In this document: one piece after another, positions 62,017 to 64,000 of the stretch
Numbering within the stretch: position 1 is the stretch's first letter
Layout: each line of letters opens with the position of its first letter
From: Mesobacillus boroniphilus
Lineage (GTDB): Bacteria; Bacillota; Bacilli; Bacillales; Cytobacillaceae
Reading direction: 5' to 3'
Assembly (NCBI RefSeq): GCF_018424685.1
Contig: NZ_QTKX01000003.1
Coordinates: forward strand, 434,001-498,000
DNA: 64,000 nucleotides
Translations under genes and position numbers: made by a program
The notes under the pieces: model-generated
What the model was told of the DNA's origin: nothing
The model's input: the letters and a program-made list of their open reading frames with translations, nothing else
Databases searched by the model: none

Positions 62017-62264
62017 TCAAATCTCCTCCTTTGATCGAATTTAATCCTATCAGGGAGTTGTGATTAAAATGCGAAAAATCAGTGGGATAAGCGTGAGAAG
62101 CACACTATTTTTATGACGATTTTGTGAAAAATCTCCAAGCTTTTTGAATATTGTATACCAGTGGTTTTAAGTACTCAATCAAATATTAATAAAGTTGTGT
62201 ATATTCAGATAAAGGTTTAAAATTTAAGTGTAAGCTATATTTTGGAAATAGAGAGGTGCGCAAC

Positions 62265-63362
62265 ATGGACGAAAAAGAGGGTCTTATTTTAAAGCTGATA
62301 AAAGAGGATCCGTTCATTTCACAGATTGATCTTGCTTCGAAAACAGATTTATCGCGTTCAGCAGTTGCCGGCTATATTTCTTCTTTAATAAAACAAGGAA
62401 AGCTTGTAGGACGGGCGTATATTTTACCGGGAAGGCGCCAGGTGCTGTGTGTGGGAGGCGCGAATGTCGACCGCAAAATATGGCCGAAGGGTGTTCTTGA
62501 GCTGCGTACTTCGAACCCGGCTGAAAGCTCAAAGTCATGCGGAGGAGTTGCCAGGAATATCGGGGAGAACTTGGGAAGGCTTGGAAGTGATGTCAGCATA
62601 CTGACGGTTGTCGGTGATGACCATGAAGGCCAATGGCTAATGGAATATACAAAGGCTTTTGCAGATATAACGCCATCAGAAACTCTTCAGGGACAGTCTA
62701 CGGGAGCGTATACGGCGGTACTGGACCACGAGGGGGAAATGACAGTAGCGTTAGCAGAAATGTCAATCTATGAATTTATCACACCTGAATTCCTGGACCG
62801 TAAGTGGAATTATTTTGCTTCATCAGATTTCGTTATGCTGGATACTAATTTCCCGGCGGGCGTTCTTGAAAGGATTATTGAACGTTGCCATAAGGAAAAC
62901 ATTCAGCTATGCATTACTCCCGTTTCATCTCCGAAAGCGAGAAAGCTGCCGGAGGATTTAACAGGGGTGACCTGGCTGATTGCCAATAAGGAAGAGGCAG
63001 AAGCCATTTCCGGGATTAGTATCAACAATGAAGGTGACTTCTTCAAGGCAGCAGAGCTGATTATACATAAAGGTGTGGAGAAGGTTGTCATCAGCCGCGG
63101 AGACAAAGGTCTGATTTATTTTACCTCGAAAGGCGAAGCTGGCGTCCTGATTCCCCCGGCGATTTCTGTTATTGATGTAACTGGAGCAGGAGATTCGCTT
63201 GTTGCAGGAATCATATATGCCCATTTGAATGGCATCCAAACAGAGGATGCCTGCAAGATTGGCATGGCCTGTTCAATCCTGACGCTGCAATCAATCGAAA
63301 CTGTAAATCCGATTTTGAATAATAAACAATTGCTAGACACATATAAACAAAACTTTAAATAA
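62265..63362 (+). CDS. psuK: Pseudouridine kinase with N-terminal helix-turn-helix (PsuK-like)
   Basis: A 365-residue protein. Residues 1-55 are a winged HTH (IKEDPFISQIDLASKTDLSR SAVAGY, split around residue 30), and residues 60-360 a PfkB/ribokinase fold with VGGANVDRK, GGVARNIGENL and the catalytic DVTGAGDSLVAGI. The next gene is PsuG, so the substrate is probably pseudouridine, phosphorylated to its 5'-phosphate. ATG 62265 follows AGAGAGGTG. Confidence 0.88.
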   Translation: MDEKEGLILKLIKEDPFISQIDLASKTDLSRSAVAGYISSLIKQGKLVGRAYILPGRRQVLCVGGANVDRKIWPKGVLELRTSNPAESSKSCGGVARNIGENLGRLGSDVSILTVVGDDHEGQWLMEYTKAFADITPSETLQGQSTGAYTAVLDHEGEMTVALAEMSIYEFITPEFLDRKWNYFASSDFVMLDTNFPAGVLERIIERCHKENIQLCITPVSSPKARKLPEDLTGVTWLIANKEEAEAISGISINNEGDFFKAAELIIHKGVEKVVISRGDKGLIYFTSKGEAGVLIPPAISVIDVTGAGDSLVAGIIYAHLNGIQTEDACKIGMACSILTLQSIETVNPILNNKQLLDTYKQNFK

Positions 63363-63374
63363 GCGAGGTACTCC

Positions 63375-64000
63375 ATGCTGGAAAAGTGGCTAGAATATTC
63401 ACAAGCAGTAATCGAAGCAAAAAAAGCAGGCAAACCGGTCGTTGCCCTGGAATCTACGATCATTTCACATGGGATGCCTTATCCACAGAATGTCAAGACA
63501 GCGAGGGAAGTAGAGCAAATCATCCGTGAAAATGGAGCAGTACCTGCAACCATTGCCATACTGGATGGGAAAATAAAAGTTGGCTTGTCAGATGAAGAAC
63601 TTGAGTACCTGGGGCAGAGCAAAGATGTTGAGAAAGCGAGCCGGCGGGATTTGCCGTATTTGTTATCTGCAAAGAAAAATGGGGCGACAACGGTGGCAGC
63701 AACGATGATTTGCGCAGAGCTTGCGAAGATTGAAGTGTTTGTGACCGGCGGAATAGGCGGAGTTCATCGAGAAGCAGAAACTACGATGGATATATCCGCA
63801 GACCTTCAGGAGCTTGCAAAAACAAATGTCGCGGTTGTATGTGCCGGCGCAAAATCAATTCTTGACCTTGGCCTGACGCTTGAATACCTTGAAACTCAGG
63901 GAGTTCCTGTTATAGGCTATCGGACAGACTCACTGCCAGCCTTCTACACACGAACAAGTCCATTCCATGTTAACTTCCGGCTTGATACACCAGAATCTAT
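63375..64000 (+). CDS. psuG: Pseudouridine-5'-phosphate glycosidase (partial, cut by window end)
   Basis: An open frame from ATG 63375 (GCGAGG upstream) running 208 codons off the window. Family marks: [55 protein letters not shown], and [12 protein letters not shown], so the Mn-dependent active-site region is present. It splits pseudouridine 5'-phosphate into uracil and ribose 5-phosphate. Twelve bases after psuK; one operon. Confidence 0.93.
   Translation, partial: MLEKWLEYSQAVIEAKKAGKPVVALESTIISHGMPYPQNVKTAREVEQIIRENGAVPATIAILDGKIKVGLSDEELEYLGQSKDVEKASRRDLPYLLSAKKNGATTVAATMICAELAKIEVFVTGGIGGVHREAETTMDISADLQELAKTNVAVVCAGAKSILDLGLTLEYLETQGVPVIGYRTDSLPAFYTRTSPFHVNFRLDTPES

Overview
The window is a low-GC Firmicute chromosome segment, almost certainly Bacillaceae (Bacillus, Mesobacillus, Cytobacillus or a near relative). 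The support is strong AGGAGG ribosome sites, TTG/GTG starts, a complete lia envelope-stress locus, an S-box (SAM-I) riboswitch, sigma-B and sigma-D type promoters, a SpoVB-like flippase, an immune inhibitor A protease and motAB. I saw no rRNA, tRNA, prophage, insertion sequence or CRISPR array.

Layout. 1-4.4 kb: an AT-rich sugar-nucleotide epimerase; a promoter, a 24-codon Cys-x-x-Cys peptide ORF and a terminator; an ABC-2 exporter (ATPase plus two permeases); an SCP2-domain protein. 4.5-8.5 kb: an AT-rich block with a histidine kinase and an HD-GYP protein sharing one membrane sensor domain, a translationally coupled 21-residue CWWC peptide, and an M50 intramembrane protease with a PqqD/RRE-like N terminus. 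8.5-22.5 kb: M20 peptidase, InhA, DEAD-box helicase, amidase, YitT-like protein, a HEPN-like/CBS fusion, an S-box-controlled trans-sulfuration enzyme, a chemoreceptor, a sigma-B stress protein and a LysM-CAP protein. 22.8-26.6 kb: lia locus (LiaI-like, PspA/LiaH, LiaF, LiaS, LiaR). 27-32 kb: an ABC-F protein behind a 51-codon leader and terminator, a flippase, a DUF1284 protein and a TrkA-C membrane protein. 32-36 kb: CorA, DUF3243, a duplicated 40-residue ORF, a Bax-inhibitor-like protein and MscL. 36-40.7 kb: a LuxR-type regulator divergent from a DUF6230/DUF6114 surface-protein operon, then acylphosphatase. 41-49 kb: aminopeptidase, a 4-TM heme-copper-oxidase-like protein, MFS, TopB and a Nudix-GNAT fusion. 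49-52.3 kb: a peroxiredoxin whose peroxidatic cysteine codon is UGA followed by a SECIS-like hairpin, then cydAB behind Fnr-like and Rex-like operators. 52.4-57.7 kb: DUF1992, chemoreceptor, motAB, MFS. 57.9-62 kb: nosD-nosL-nosY-nosF and a second NosL-like lipoprotein, without nosZ. 62.2 kb to the end: pseudouridine kinase and glycosidase (cut by the window edge).

How the genes work together. Respiration and redox genes (cydAB, Nos accessory factors, peroxiredoxin) cluster in the last 15 kb. Envelope stress and antibiotic response genes (lia, ABC-F) are in the middle. Motility genes (two chemoreceptors with sigma-D-like promoters, motAB) are dispersed.

Intergenic DNA is rich in short repeats. 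Two tandem arrays about 14 kb apart look unrelated but share exactly the same 52-bp architecture (GACAG-N23-CTGTC-N19). Best candidates for new biology: the UGA-encoded (selenocysteine) peroxiredoxin; the kinase/HD-GYP/CWWC-peptide/M50 cassette; two small ORFs placed before terminators ahead of ABC-protein genes; and the 52-bp repeat family.
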